Shown here in pieces: positions 10,522 through 21,965 of a DNA stretch of 64,000 bases. The notes under the pieces are model-generated. The model had not been told where the DNA came from and searched no databases. It worked only from the letters and a program-made list of their open reading frames with translations. Source of the stretch: Polyangiaceae bacterium. Its GTDB lineage: Bacteria > Myxococcota_A > Polyangia > Polyangiales > Polyangiaceae. Each line of letters begins with the position of its first letter. Within the stretch, counting starts at the first letter, position 1. The position numbers and the translations under genes are program-made. The stretch is from positions 868,001 through 932,000 of the forward strand of contig JAHBVX010000002.1 in assembly GCA_019637295.1 (NCBI GenBank), read 5' to 3'.

Positions 10522-11259
10522 TCACTTGCCGGGCAGATCGAAGACGATGCGCGCGCCGGTGGAGAACTGCCAGTGGTTGGCGCCCGACGCGAGCTCCCCC
10601 GGGCTGCGCGAGGAGTATCGACCTACACTCAGCTCCATGTAGGGCCCAAAGCCAAGCTTGTCGAAGGCGTACCAGTCTCCGCCGAGCTTGAGATTCAGCC
10701 ACTCGATACCGGCGTAGTCGATGTCCGAGGCGGACGTGCTGATGCGGGTGACTCGGTAGCCGATGCCGGCGGACATCCAGGGATCGAAGCGGACCCCTTG
10801 GACCAGGTGATAGCGAATGAACGCTCCGCCAGCGTAGCTGGTGGTCGAGCAACCCTTGCAGCGGTCCCCCTCGCCGAAGAAGGCGGCTTGCCCGAACAGT
10901 CCGAGCATGACCGTGCGGCTGACGCCGTAGCCCGCGTCGAACCCGACGCCCGGTCCGCTACCCAGAGAATCCGCCTGCGACGCGCCGCTCTCGAGCCCGC
11001 CGAAGGGAATGAACCAGCCGCCCGACAGACCCAGCGCGAAATGGCCGGCCAGGGTGTCGAGCGCGGGCGGTAGCAATGGCGGGTCAGGCGGATCTTCGTC
11101 GTCCGGCAGGGGCGGAGGTGGAGCTGGGGCTTGCTCGTCCCCGGCTGGCTCGACCGCTTCCGGGCCGTCGGCACCGTCGCCGTCTGCGCTCTGGCCAAGC
11201 GCTGTGCGCGTGAGCAGTAGGATCGTGACGAAGAGTGGAGCGCCAGCTCGCCGAAGCAT
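10522..11259 (-). CDS. Outer-membrane beta-barrel protein
   Basis: 245 residues from an ATG at 11259. I chose this start because it opens a clean signal peptide (MLRRAGAPLFVTILLLTRTALG); longer in-frame starts add a non-signal-like leader. After the signal come an acidic Pro-rich linker (about residues 25-70) and then alternating amphipathic strands rich in Gly, Tyr and Phe. It ends in a strand (FSTGARIVFDLPGK) typical of small OmpA/OmpW-like barrels. Two Cys occur close together (CKGC, mid-protein). It converges with the giant TPR gene and diverges, across only 56 or 101 bp depending on that gene's start, from the FHA-sigma54 regulator. No specific function can be assigned. Confidence 0.75.
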   Translation of the reverse strand: MLRRAGAPLFVTILLLTRTALGQSADGDGADGPEAVEPAGDEQAPAPPPPLPDDEDPPDPPLLPPALDTLAGHFALGLSGGWFIPFGGLESGASQADSLGSGPGVGFDAGYGVSRTVMLGLFGQAAFFGEGDRCKGCSTTSYAGGAFIRYHLVQGVRFDPWMSAGIGYRVTRISTSASDIDYAGIEWLNLKLGGDWYAFDKLGFGPYMELSVGRYSSRSPGELASGANHWQFSTGARIVFDLPGK

Positions 11260-11360
11260 CGGCGCCCTGCTTAGCACGCACTCGGCCTCACGGGTGACTC
11301 TTTGTCGACGCCCGGATGGGCCGCAACTGCGTCTGTGGAGGACCGATTGGTCCATCCACG

Positions 11361-12677
11361 ATGTTCGAGCAATCCTACGCCGACGGCGGGTCGATGGCCG
11401 CAGGGGAGGAGACGCAAGAGCTCTCGTGGCCAGCGGCGCTGGGCCCTTGGCTGGTCGAGGTCGGGGCTTCCCAGCAGTCCGAGTCGCGGGTGCTCGGCAT
11501 GGGCGAAGAGTTGGTGATCGGCAGCGCGCGCGACGCGGACCTGCGGGTGTGCGATCGATCCGTCAGCGGCCGCCACTGCCGGCTGGTGGCGACGCGTCAG
11601 GGCGTGGAGCTGAGCGACCTGGGCTCGAGGAACGGCGTCTTCGTCGGCCGTGCGCGTACCACCCACTGCGTCTTGCCGGATAGCGGCGGCGTGGTGGTGA
11701 TCGGGGCTGCGACGGTCGCCGTGCGGCCGCAGACCGATCACGCAACGGTGCCCGCGCGCTCCGTCCCGGGGCTCGTTGGAGATTCGCAGGTGATGCGCAG
11801 GGTGGCGGATGCAGTGCATCGCTACGCGGCCCTTGGCCGCCCGGTGTTGATCCAGGGCGAGTCGGGTACGGGCAAGGACGTGGTGGCCCGCGCGCTGCAC
11901 GATCTGTCCGGCCGAAAGGGAGAGTACGTTCCAATGAACGTGGGTGCGGTCGCCGAGTCACTGGCGGACGCGGAGTTGTTCGGCCACCGCCGCGGTGCCT
12001 TCACGGGTGCGGTCGAGTCCCGGGAGGGGGCGTTCGAGCAAGCGCATCGAGGCACGTTGTTCCTCGATGAGGTCGCCGAACTCTCCCACGCCATGCAGGT
12101 GAAGCTGCTGCGGGTCGTCGAAGACGGACAAGTGCGGCCAGTGGGAGGCAAGGCGCTGTGCGTCGACGCGCGTGTCGTCTCTGCCACCTGGGCAGCGCTC
12201 AGCGACCGGGTGAAGCAAGGGCGCTTCCGTCCGGATCTGTACCACCGACTGAGTACCCTGGTGATCGAGCTGCCGCCGCTTCGGCAGCGGCGCAGCGACA
12301 TCCCGCAGCTCGCGCGCTATCTGCTGGAGCGACATCAGTCGGAGCTCGGGCCTCGGCACCTCGCACCCGCCGCGCTTGCTCGGCTCGTCGCGTACGACTG
12401 GCCGGGGAACGTGCGGGAGCTCTCCGGCGTGCTGTACCGGGCAGCCGTCGTCAGCAGCGGAGCGCGGATCGACGAGCGTCATGTCCACGAGGCGCTGCCG
12501 TCGAGCGGGACCGCGCCACGCGATCCTGTGGTCAGCTCGGGTCGTCAGGTCACGGTGGACGAGGCGCGTGTGCTGCTCGAGCAGAACGGTGGGAATGCCT
12601 CTGCCGCTGCGCGTGCCGCGGGGGTGCCGCGGAGCACGTTCAGAGCCTGGCTGGGCGGCCGTCGGCGAGCCGGCTGA
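11361..12677 (+). CDS. FHA-domain sigma-54-dependent transcriptional activator
   Basis: 438 residues from ATG 11361. Other in-frame ATGs lie at 11316 and 11394 and none has a convincing Shine-Dalgarno, so the start is uncertain. An FHA domain (about 45-110, with RxxxSGRH and the GSRNG motif) replaces the usual receiver domain. It implies control by binding phosphothreonine on a partner, which suggests input from Ser/Thr kinases. The AAA+ domain follows: Walker A GESGTGKD (166-173), the sigma-54 contact loop GAFTGA (212-217) and Walker B TLFLDEV (232-238). A Fis-type helix-turn-helix ends the protein (NGGNASAAARAAGVPRSTF). FHA-sigma54 activators are a hallmark of myxobacteria. Confidence 0.93.
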   Translation: MFEQSYADGGSMAAGEETQELSWPAALGPWLVEVGASQQSESRVLGMGEELVIGSARDADLRVCDRSVSGRHCRLVATRQGVELSDLGSRNGVFVGRARTTHCVLPDSGGVVVIGAATVAVRPQTDHATVPARSVPGLVGDSQVMRRVADAVHRYAALGRPVLIQGESGTGKDVVARALHDLSGRKGEYVPMNVGAVAESLADAELFGHRRGAFTGAVESREGAFEQAHRGTLFLDEVAELSHAMQVKLLRVVEDGQVRPVGGKALCVDARVVSATWAALSDRVKQGRFRPDLYHRLSTLVIELPPLRQRRSDIPQLARYLLERHQSELGPRHLAPAALARLVAYDWPGNVRELSGVLYRAAVVSSGARIDERHVHEALPSSGTAPRDPVVSSGRQVTVDEARVLLEQNGGNASAAARAAGVPRSTFRAWLGGRRRAG

Positions 12678-12684
12678 GAGGCGT

Positions 12685-13845
12685 TCAGAGCTCGCCGGCG
12701 AAGCCGAGACCGGCGGTGCCCGGCCCGAGCAGCGGAACGAGGGCGGTGCGTGGTGCTCGAGGCTTGCGCGCGCTGGCGGGCTTCTCCTTCGCGTCGATGA
12801 AGTAGTAGCCGACGGTGCCAGCCGCAGCCACCCCGGCCACGATGAAGGAGACCATCGTGAGCGTCTTCTGGCTCTCGGCGGTGTCGACGCGGTCCTGATA
12901 GCTGGTGCAAGCGCTGGTGTAGTTCGTGGGAAAGGTGACGGGCGGCGGTCCACACGGTCCGGTGACGCCGTCCTTCGCGGCCTGCGCGGTGATCTTGTTC
13001 TTGATGCTGTCGGCGCTGCTGAAGTTGGAGCTGGACGAGAGCGCGAACGCAACTCCGCCGATCAAGCCGAGGGCAGTGACGCCGCCGCCCACCCAAGCCA
13101 CGGGCGTCTCGGTGGCCCACTCGAAGAAGGGGCGTCGCTTCTCTGAGGTGTCGAAGCCGATCGAGCCCTGATCCCCGGGCGGGGGCTGGGGGCCGGGGCC
13201 CGGACCTGGGCCGGGCTGCGTTCCCGGCGGGGCGACCATGGGACCGGTGACTGGCGCAGTGGCCCCGCCGGGGTTCGAGAACGACAGAGCGATGGAGCTG
13301 GTCTGTCCGGCGGTCGCGTTCACGGCCACCGCGGCGGTGCGGCCGTCTCGCCGGGCTTCGAGGTTGTGATCCCCGGGTGAGAGGTAGATCGGGCCGGGCA
13401 GGGGGGAACGCCCTTCGAAGTTGCCGTCCACATAGACTTCGGAGCCCTCGAGCTCGACGGTGACGGTAAACTCGCCGACAGCAGCCTTCGCGGCTGCGAG
13501 GCCCTTCTCCGCTTCGGCACGCTCGGCGCCCGTCGCGCTCGCTTCACGCAGGTACTGTGCGAAGTGCTTTGCCGCGTCCGCCTCGTGCTTCGCGCGAAGC
13601 TCGCTCTGCGCGAGGTTGAGGAGCACGGCCGGGTGTTTGCGAAGCGCATAGGCCTGCAGGAACGCTGCGCGAGCCTTCTCGTACTGCTTCTGGTCGTAGA
13701 AACGCACGCCTTCCTGAAACCGCTCGCGCGCCATTTGGGTTGCGACGTCGTCTTGCGCATGTACCGGCTCGGTCCAGCTGGCTGCTGCCAGCAGGGGAGA
13801 GAGGACGATCAGCAGCCGGGCGGCAGCGCGCGCGCTTCGAATCAT
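12685..13845 (-). CDS. TPR-PEGA domain protein with two membrane segments
   Basis: 386 residues from ATG 13845, chosen because it begins a signal peptide (basic start, hydrophobic core, VHAQ cleavage region). Residues about 32-125 form a TPR pair containing FYDQKQYEKARAAFLQAY. Residues about 125-170 are a PEGA-type beta domain (VYVDGNFEGRSPL...LSPGDHNLEARRDG), common in surface proteins of myxobacteria. A Gly/Pro-rich linker leads to two hydrophobic helices at about 245-268 and 330-352, with a Cys/Tyr-bearing loop between them. It is the second gene of an operon, 26 bp after the Pro/Ala-rich membrane protein. The specific role is unknown; envelope anchoring or scaffolding is an inference. Confidence 0.8.
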   Translation of the reverse strand: MIRSARAAARLLIVLSPLLAAASWTEPVHAQDDVATQMARERFQEGVRFYDQKQYEKARAAFLQAYALRKHPAVLLNLAQSELRAKHEADAAKHFAQYLREASATGAERAEAEKGLAAAKAAVGEFTVTVELEGSEVYVDGNFEGRSPLPGPIYLSPGDHNLEARRDGRTAAVAVNATAGQTSSIALSFSNPGGATAPVTGPMVAPPGTQPGPGPGPGPQPPPGDQGSIGFDTSEKRRPFFEWATETPVAWVGGGVTALGLIGGVAFALSSSSNFSSADSIKNKITAQAAKDGVTGPCGPPPVTFPTNYTSACTSYQDRVDTAESQKTLTMVSFIVAGVAAAGTVGYYFIDAKEKPASARKPRAPRTALVPLLGPGTAGLGFAGEL

Positions 13846-13871
13846 GGTGGGTGCTCCGAACTCGAACAGCT

Positions 13872-14852
13872 TCAAAAGGGGGTTTCGCGAACGATGGTGC
13901 CCGACTTGGGCTGAGGCGGCGGCGCCGCGGCGGGCTTCGGCCACGCGCCGGCGGGCGGTTTGGGGGCAGGCTTGGGTGGAGTTGCCGCTGGCTTTTCAGG
14001 GGCAGGCGCCGGCGCGGTGGTCTGGGTGGGGGCGGGAGGCTCGGGGATCTCCTCCGCGGTTGCGGTTGCCGTGGCGGTTTGTGTGGCGGTGGCGGCAGGT
14101 GTCGAAACCGGAGTGGGGGACGGCGCGGCGGTGGTGGCGACCGGCGTCCCGCTCGCGTCGTCACCGCCGCTGAACTTCACGATGACGCCCACGAGCACGA
14201 GCAACCCGGCGCCGCCCAAGATGCCCCAGACCAGCGCGCGGTTCTTCTGGACCGGCGGCTCATACGGTTCGTCGAGGGTGGCGGAGCGTGCGGAGAGGGG
14301 CTCAGCGCGCCTGCGGCTGCGAGGCACCTCACTGGGCTCGTCCGCCATGCGTGCCGCCTTGCTCACTCGGCGGGGTTCTTCTGGCTCGGGGGCCACCGGC
14401 GGCGGGGTGGTCTCGGGGGACGATGGCTTGGCGGCGGCGTCCTCGGGAGCGGAGCTCGCTGCAGCGGGCGGGGGCGCTTCTGCGGGCTCGACTGGCGGGC
14501 CGTCCGTCGGTTCGGTGCTAGCAGCCGCGCCCTCGGGTCCGGCGAGGTGCGGGGGCAGGTGGCCAATCAACGTCTTGTGCTCGAGCTTGTCTGCGGGCGG
14601 AGCAGCGTCCTTGTCCGCAGGCGGAGGAATGCTCTTGGCGGAGACGACCGGCTTGGCCTCGATCTTCTTGCGAGCGGCAGCTGGCTCAGTCGCCGCGGGG
14701 GGCTCGGACGCCGGGGCTGCGGCGGGTGACGCAGCGTCTTCGGCAGTCGCGTCCGGGGCTGCGTCTTCGGTGTCCCAGAACGGCTTGATGCTCTCGGCCA
14801 AGCGGTCGGCGTCTTCTTCCGTGAGCTTGGGGTCTTCGGGTTGATCAGGCAT
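13872..14852 (-). CDS. Pro/Ala-rich single-pass membrane protein
   Basis: 326 residues from ATG 14852, which starts the acidic segment MPDQPEDPKLTEEDADRL. The N-terminal ~200 residues are low-complexity Ala/Pro/Glu. A basic patch precedes one transmembrane helix (LVWGILGGAGLLVLVGVIV, about residues 210-230). The C-terminal ~95 residues are Thr/Ala/Pro-rich. This layout, a cytosolic disordered tail with one helix and a periplasmic disordered tail, is common for myxobacterial envelope linkers. First gene of an operon with the TPR-PEGA protein and divergent from the amidase lipoprotein. No family is recognised. Confidence 0.75.
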   Translation of the reverse strand: MPDQPEDPKLTEEDADRLAESIKPFWDTEDAAPDATAEDAASPAAAPASEPPAATEPAAARKKIEAKPVVSAKSIPPPADKDAAPPADKLEHKTLIGHLPPHLAGPEGAAASTEPTDGPPVEPAEAPPPAAASSAPEDAAAKPSSPETTPPPVAPEPEEPRRVSKAARMADEPSEVPRSRRRAEPLSARSATLDEPYEPPVQKNRALVWGILGGAGLLVLVGVIVKFSGGDDASGTPVATTAAPSPTPVSTPAATATQTATATATAEEIPEPPAPTQTTAPAPAPEKPAATPPKPAPKPPAGAWPKPAAAPPPQPKSGTIVRETPF

Positions 14853-15001
14853 CGCTTGGTCCCCTAGCGCCGGTCGGAAGGCTAGCACCGCCTTCGGCGT
14901 TCACGCAATGTTGGCCGGCTGCGAATTTCTAGCGGATTGTCGTGCTCGGCCGCGGCCCGAAAGCTCGACCGCAGGCGCCGGGGCGCGCTAGACCTCAGTC
15001 G

Positions 15002-16624
15002 GTGAAGAGATGGCTGCTGCCCGTGACCCTGCTGCTGCTCGCCGGCGGCTGCCGCCAGCCTGCGGGGACACCCGAAGACGCGGCTGGCGTCGAGGACGCG
15101 GCCGAATCGCCCCTCCCGTCCCGCGAGGAGGCCGTGGCCGAAGCCGCTCGGCTGGCGGTCGAGGCGGCGCGCGCCTCGGGGGTCGAGCGCTCGAGGCTGC
15201 TGCTCGCCGCGGCACGACTGCGCGAGCGCACCTGGCGCCTGGAGCGTCGTGAGTCGGATGCGCTCGAGGCACTGGAGCTGCTCGAGCAAGTCGCCGACTC
15301 CCCCGAGCCGCTGGGGTGCGGCGCTCGACTCGATCGCGCTCTGCTCGAGGGGGAGCTGAGGCGGTCGCCGCCGGCCACCTACCGAGCGGTGTACGTGGCG
15401 CGCCGCCGAACCGAGGACGCTGCCTGCCGCCGCCGAGTCGACGCGCTGCTCGCGACGCTGGCCGCCTTTCGCCCGCTCCCCACCGTGCTGGCGGAGCTCG
15501 ATCGGCAGGCCGGGGACGACAGCGGGATCGCGTCCACGACGCTCGGCAGCGCCGGCCCTGTCGTCGTGCCGACCCTCCCGATCAACAATCCGACGGGACC
15601 TACCCGCATCACTGGCATCGAGCGCTACGGCTCGGAGGACGGCGCGCGCATCGTCGTCAACTTGACCCAGCCGGCGCTGTTCGAGGTCGGGATCTTGGGT
15701 CGTCAGGGCGACCGCGGCCCGAGGTTGTACGTGGACGTCGCGAAGGCCAGCTACAAGGGGCCCCTCGAGTTGCCCGTGGGCGGACTGGTCGAGCGCGTGC
15801 GCTTGGGCAAGCAGACTGGCGGCACGCGCCTCGTGCTCGACCTTCGACGCGAGGCCTGGCGCAAGGTGTTCTACTTGCCAGAGCCCTTCCGCTTGGTGAT
15901 CGATGTGGCCAAGGAGGCGCCCGCCCTGCCCGTCGCGGCGCCCACTGGACCTCGGGGCGTGCGTCGCGTGGTGCTCGACCCTGGTCACGGCGGACACGAC
16001 CCAGGCGCGGTCGGGCCCGCGGGACTCCGCGAGAAGGACGTCACCCTCGACATTGCCCACCGCGCCGCGCCGCTCATCGCTCGTGAGCTCGGGGTCGTGA
16101 CCTTGCTCACGCGGGACTCGGACGTGTTCGTTCCGCTCGACGAGCGGGCGGCCCGAGCCAACGCGTTCCAGGCGGACCTCTTCCTGTCGATTCACTGCAA
16201 CGCCAACGAAGACGGCACCGGGCGCGGGGTCATGACTTTCGTGCTCGACGAATCCCGGGATCCTCACGCGCTGAGCATCGCTGCGCGCGAGAACGCTTCG
16301 TCACCCGCCGCCGCGGCAGAGCTCGCGAGCGTGCTGTCTCGGGTGGTCGATCAGGGCGTCCGCGCTCGGTCCAATCACTTCGCCGAGTTGCTTCAGCGCT
16401 CCACGATGGCGTCCCTGTCCCCGCGCTATCCGGACGCCACCGACCACGGGGTGAAGCGAGCTGGATTCTACGTGCTCGCGGGTGCTCGAATGCCAGCTGC
16501 GCTGTTCGAGTCTTCGTTCATCTCGCACCCGACGGAGGAGAGTCGGCTCGACACGGCGGACTACCGCCAGAAGCTGGCGGACGCCATCGTCAACGCCGTG
16601 CGCGCGTATCGCGACGGGCGCTGA
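15002..16624 (+). CDS. N-acetylmuramoyl-L-alanine amidase lipoprotein (AMIN + Amidase_3)
   Basis: 540 residues from GTG 15002, chosen because VKRWLLPVTLLLLAGGC is a textbook lipoprotein signal with the lipid-modified Cys at 17. A helical region follows. At about 200-300 lies a beta-rich AMIN-type domain (RIVVNLTQPALFEVGIL...), which in AmiC-type enzymes targets peptidoglycan or the septum. The catalytic domain (about 320-540) has the zinc residues of Amidase_3: His in LDPGHGGHDPGA, Glu in LREKDVTLDIA, His in LSIHCNAN and the catalytic Glu in LFESSFISHP. It should cleave the peptide stem from muramic acid in the periplasm during cell separation. It is divergent from the envelope operon on the left. 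Confidence 0.95.
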   Translation: MKRWLLPVTLLLLAGGCRQPAGTPEDAAGVEDAAESPLPSREEAVAEAARLAVEAARASGVERSRLLLAAARLRERTWRLERRESDALEALELLEQVADSPEPLGCGARLDRALLEGELRRSPPATYRAVYVARRRTEDAACRRRVDALLATLAAFRPLPTVLAELDRQAGDDSGIASTTLGSAGPVVVPTLPINNPTGPTRITGIERYGSEDGARIVVNLTQPALFEVGILGRQGDRGPRLYVDVAKASYKGPLELPVGGLVERVRLGKQTGGTRLVLDLRREAWRKVFYLPEPFRLVIDVAKEAPALPVAAPTGPRGVRRVVLDPGHGGHDPGAVGPAGLREKDVTLDIAHRAAPLIARELGVVTLLTRDSDVFVPLDERAARANAFQADLFLSIHCNANEDGTGRGVMTFVLDESRDPHALSIAARENASSPAAAAELASVLSRVVDQGVRARSNHFAELLQRSTMASLSPRYPDATDHGVKRAGFYVLAGARMPAALFESSFISHPTEESRLDTADYRQKLADAIVNAVRAYRDGR

Positions 16625-16639
16625 CGCCGGCGCCGCGGG

Positions 16640-17506
16640 CTAGGCACGTTCGGGTACGAAGCGCCCATCGCGCAGCACGAAGCGCGTCGGGCCCGCCGCT
16701 GTGTCGAGCGTGCCGCCTCCCGGGTACAGTGGGTCTCCGGGCAGCGCGAGCACCGCGAGCTCGCCATCCATGGCGAAGTGCGGGCACAACGGGTCGAGGG
16801 ATTGGGCCGCGGCGATGTCCGTGGCGTGGCCGACGCTACGCGCCGACGCCAGCAGGGCAAGCGTGTGCGACGTCGGTGGCGCCAGCATCAGCTCGCCCAG
16901 CTCCCAGCGCTGAAGCACCGCCGCCGGGGTGGCCCAGAAGCCTTCCGTCGTCTCGTGTCGGTCAGGGCGGCCGACCTGCGGCCCGTGCCAGGGGAGCAAG
17001 TAGAAGCGCGTGTCATAGCGTCGTGACTCGGCTTGGGGCGTGACCCAACGCGCGAGGGCCTCGAGCCGCGCAGTGTCCAAGCGCAAGCCCTCCAGCCGGA
17101 GCAGCTGACGGAGCGCACCCTCGGAGCCGTCGGCGCCGGCGCGCTCGCGTAGCGCGAGGGCGTGCTCGTGTCCCAGGTCGTGCGTCGTCGTGGTGAGCAG
17201 TGCGGCTTCCTCGAACAGCTCGCGGAGCCCGGCGACCGCGAAGGCCAGGCCTGACGCCTCGCTAGCGGCCAACGCGCCCGCGCGCGCCCCGAGCCCAGTG
17301 GTGAGCACGGTCCACTCCGGGTGCGCGTCGTCGGCGGAGAGTTTGCCGCCGGGGAACACCACCGCGCCGCCCAGGAAGCCGGACCGGACGTGACGTTTGA
17401 CGCAGTACACTTCGGGTCCGCCCGAGGCGTCGCGGAGCACGATGATGGTCGCTGCGTCGCTAGGCTCCACGGGCGCGCGCCCTTGCTCCAAGTCCAGCAT
17501 GGGCAT
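16640..17506 (-). CDS. NUDIX hydrolase (NUDT19-like)
   Basis: 288 residues. The N-terminal half carries a NUDIX box split by an insert: GG...FPGGKL near residue 50, then GLRELFEEAALL, which supplies the RExxEE metal-binding helix. A long insertion between the two halves, and the overall length, are typical of NUDT7/NUDT19-type enzymes acting on CoA derivatives or other bulky nucleoside diphosphates; the substrate is not certain. Two ATGs two codons apart (17506 and 17500) are possible starts. It converges with the amidase gene and is divergent from dksA. Confidence 0.85.
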   Translation of the reverse strand: MPMLDLEQGRAPVEPSDAATIIVLRDASGGPEVYCVKRHVRSGFLGGAVVFPGGKLSADDAHPEWTVLTTGLGARAGALAASEASGLAFAVAGLRELFEEAALLTTTTHDLGHEHALALRERAGADGSEGALRQLLRLEGLRLDTARLEALARWVTPQAESRRYDTRFYLLPWHGPQVGRPDRHETTEGFWATPAAVLQRWELGELMLAPPTSHTLALLASARSVGHATDIAAAQSLDPLCPHFAMDGELAVLALPGDPLYPGGGTLDTAAGPTRFVLRDGRFVPERA

Positions 17507-17665
17507 GCCAGATTACTCCGGTTTTGCGGCCCGGAAAGCCGCTTTGGCGGGTGGGCGGGGGGGGCTGCCGGGGGCCGCTGCCGGGCCCGCCCGGAGGCGT
17601 TGACGTGGCGGGCAAGTCACCCTAGGTTGCTCCGCTCCGTGCCCGGCCGGGCGCGCCTGACCGCC

Positions 17666-18028
17666 ATGACCAAGGCTCAGCTCAAGAAGTTCCGCGACCT
17701 GCTCGAATCCAAGCGCCAGGAGATCATCCGTCGCGCGCAGCAGACACTGGACGAGGACATGACCCTCGACGCCAACGATCTCCCGGACGAGATGGACCTG
17801 GCCTCGAGCGAGTACCTCCAGAGCTTCACCTTCCGTCTGCGTGGCCGCGAGAAGGTGTTCCTCGACAAGATTCAGAAGGCGCTCGAGAAGATCGACGACG
17901 GCAGCTTCGGTGTCTGCGACGACTGTGGCGAGAAGATATCCGTGAAGCGTCTCGAGGCTCGCCCCGAGACGACGCTCTGCATCCGCTGCAAAGAAGATCA
18001 GGAGCGCGTCGAGAAAGACTTCGGCTGA
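17666..18028 (+). CDS. dksA: DksA/TraR-family zinc-finger regulator
   Basis: 120 residues from ATG 17666; upstream in-frame codons overlap the NUDIX promoter region and look non-coding. A helical N-terminal hairpin (KKFRDLLESKRQEIIRRAQQ) is followed by a DD/DE-bearing coiled-coil turn and a C4 zinc finger CDDC...CIRC near the C-terminus. DksA binds the RNA polymerase secondary channel and, with ppGpp, adjusts promoter use in starvation. In myxobacteria this response is tied to development. It is somewhat shorter than E. coli DksA (151 aa), as is usual for DksA-like proteins in this group. Confidence 0.9.
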   Translation: MTKAQLKKFRDLLESKRQEIIRRAQQTLDEDMTLDANDLPDEMDLASSEYLQSFTFRLRGREKVFLDKIQKALEKIDDGSFGVCDDCGEKISVKRLEARPETTLCIRCKEDQERVEKDFG

Positions 18029-18046
18029 CCGGGCTCCACGGGCGGC

Positions 18047-20923
<2,877 letters not shown>

Positions 20924-21008
20924 GCGGCGTGGGAACGTACCACGCTCCCGCCAGCCCGAACCAGCCCGGCGCGATCCGAGCCAATTGACCCGCGCGTGCT
21001 CGGAAAAC

Positions 21009-21962
21009 TTGTCCAAAGTCGCGGTCGCGTGGCTACTGCCCTGGACGGTGCTCCCTCCGGACCTCTGGCCCTTGGCGCCGCTCGTCATCGCGCTCTCGCC
21101 CTTGCCGGTGTCGCCGGACCTGCAGCTCTCGCTCGCGGCCGTGGCGAGCGTGACGGTCGTGCAGGGGTTGCCCGAGCCCTGCCCCGAGGGCATGGCCTTG
21201 GTCGATGGCGACTACTGTCCGGCGCTCGAGTACCAGTGCGACGCCTTCGTCGACGAGCGCTCTCCGAGCTGCGCGTCTTACGCGCGGAAACCGGAGTGTC
21301 GCTTCAACGAGGTGAGCAAGCGCTTCTGCATCGACGAGCACGAGTGGCCCAATCGTGTGGGCGAGAAGCCGACGGTCTTCGTCAACTGGCACGAAGCGCA
21401 GCGCGCGTGCAGCGGCGTCGGCAAGCGTCTCTGTGCCCGGAGCGAATGGACGCTCGCGTGCGAAGGACCCAAGCGAGCGCCGTACCCCTACGGTTGGGAG
21501 CGGCTGCCGAGCCCGTGTAACGTCGGCCGACCCGTCGAGGAGGTCGACGCCAAGAAGTTGATCGACCCCCGCACTCGAGCAGCGGAGCTCGAACGGCTGT
21601 GGCAGGCCGAGCCGAGCGGCAGCCATCCCGACTGTCAAAGCCCGTTCGGCGTCTTTGACATGGTGGGCAACGTCGACGAGTGGACGGACAACCGCGAGGA
21701 GGGGACGCGTGTGGTGTCCACGCTGAATGGAGGTTATTGGGGGCCCGTGCGCAACACCTGCCGGCTGACGACCAAGACCCACGGCCCGGATTTTCAGTTC
21801 TACCAGATCGGCTTTCGCTGCTGTTCCGAGGCACGCGACGGCATCGAGGTGCCGGCGAGTCGTCCGCGCCTCCCAAGCCACGAGCTCGACGTGCGCGCCG
21901 GGCCCGACGGCTGGCCCGTCGTGGTGGGCGAGGAGCCGCGAGGCAGCGCCGGGAGGGGTTGA
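21009..21962 (+). CDS. FGE-sulfatase (SUMF1-like) domain exported protein, copy 1
   Basis: About 317 residues from a TTG at 21009, chosen because it opens a signal-like N-terminus (SKVAVAWLLPWTVLPP). A GTG at 21048 is the alternative. From about residue 55 the protein follows the FGE-sulfatase fold: a CIDEHEWPN motif, the NWHEAQRACSGVGKRLC helix, PYGWERLPSPCN, then FGVFDMVGNVDEWT and a terminal GFRCC. Many Cys suggest disulfides outside the cytoplasm. Most relatives of this domain are not true formylglycine-generating enzymes. It is followed after 3 bp by a clear paralogue, so the two form an operon. Confidence 0.85.
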   Translation: MSKVAVAWLLPWTVLPPDLWPLAPLVIALSPLPVSPDLQLSLAAVASVTVVQGLPEPCPEGMALVDGDYCPALEYQCDAFVDERSPSCASYARKPECRFNEVSKRFCIDEHEWPNRVGEKPTVFVNWHEAQRACSGVGKRLCARSEWTLACEGPKRAPYPYGWERLPSPCNVGRPVEEVDAKKLIDPRTRAAELERLWQAEPSGSHPDCQSPFGVFDMVGNVDEWTDNREEGTRVVSTLNGGYWGPVRNTCRLTTKTHGPDFQFYQIGFRCCSEARDGIEVPASRPRLPSHELDVRAGPDGWPVVVGEEPRGSAGRG

Positions 21963-21965
21963 CCG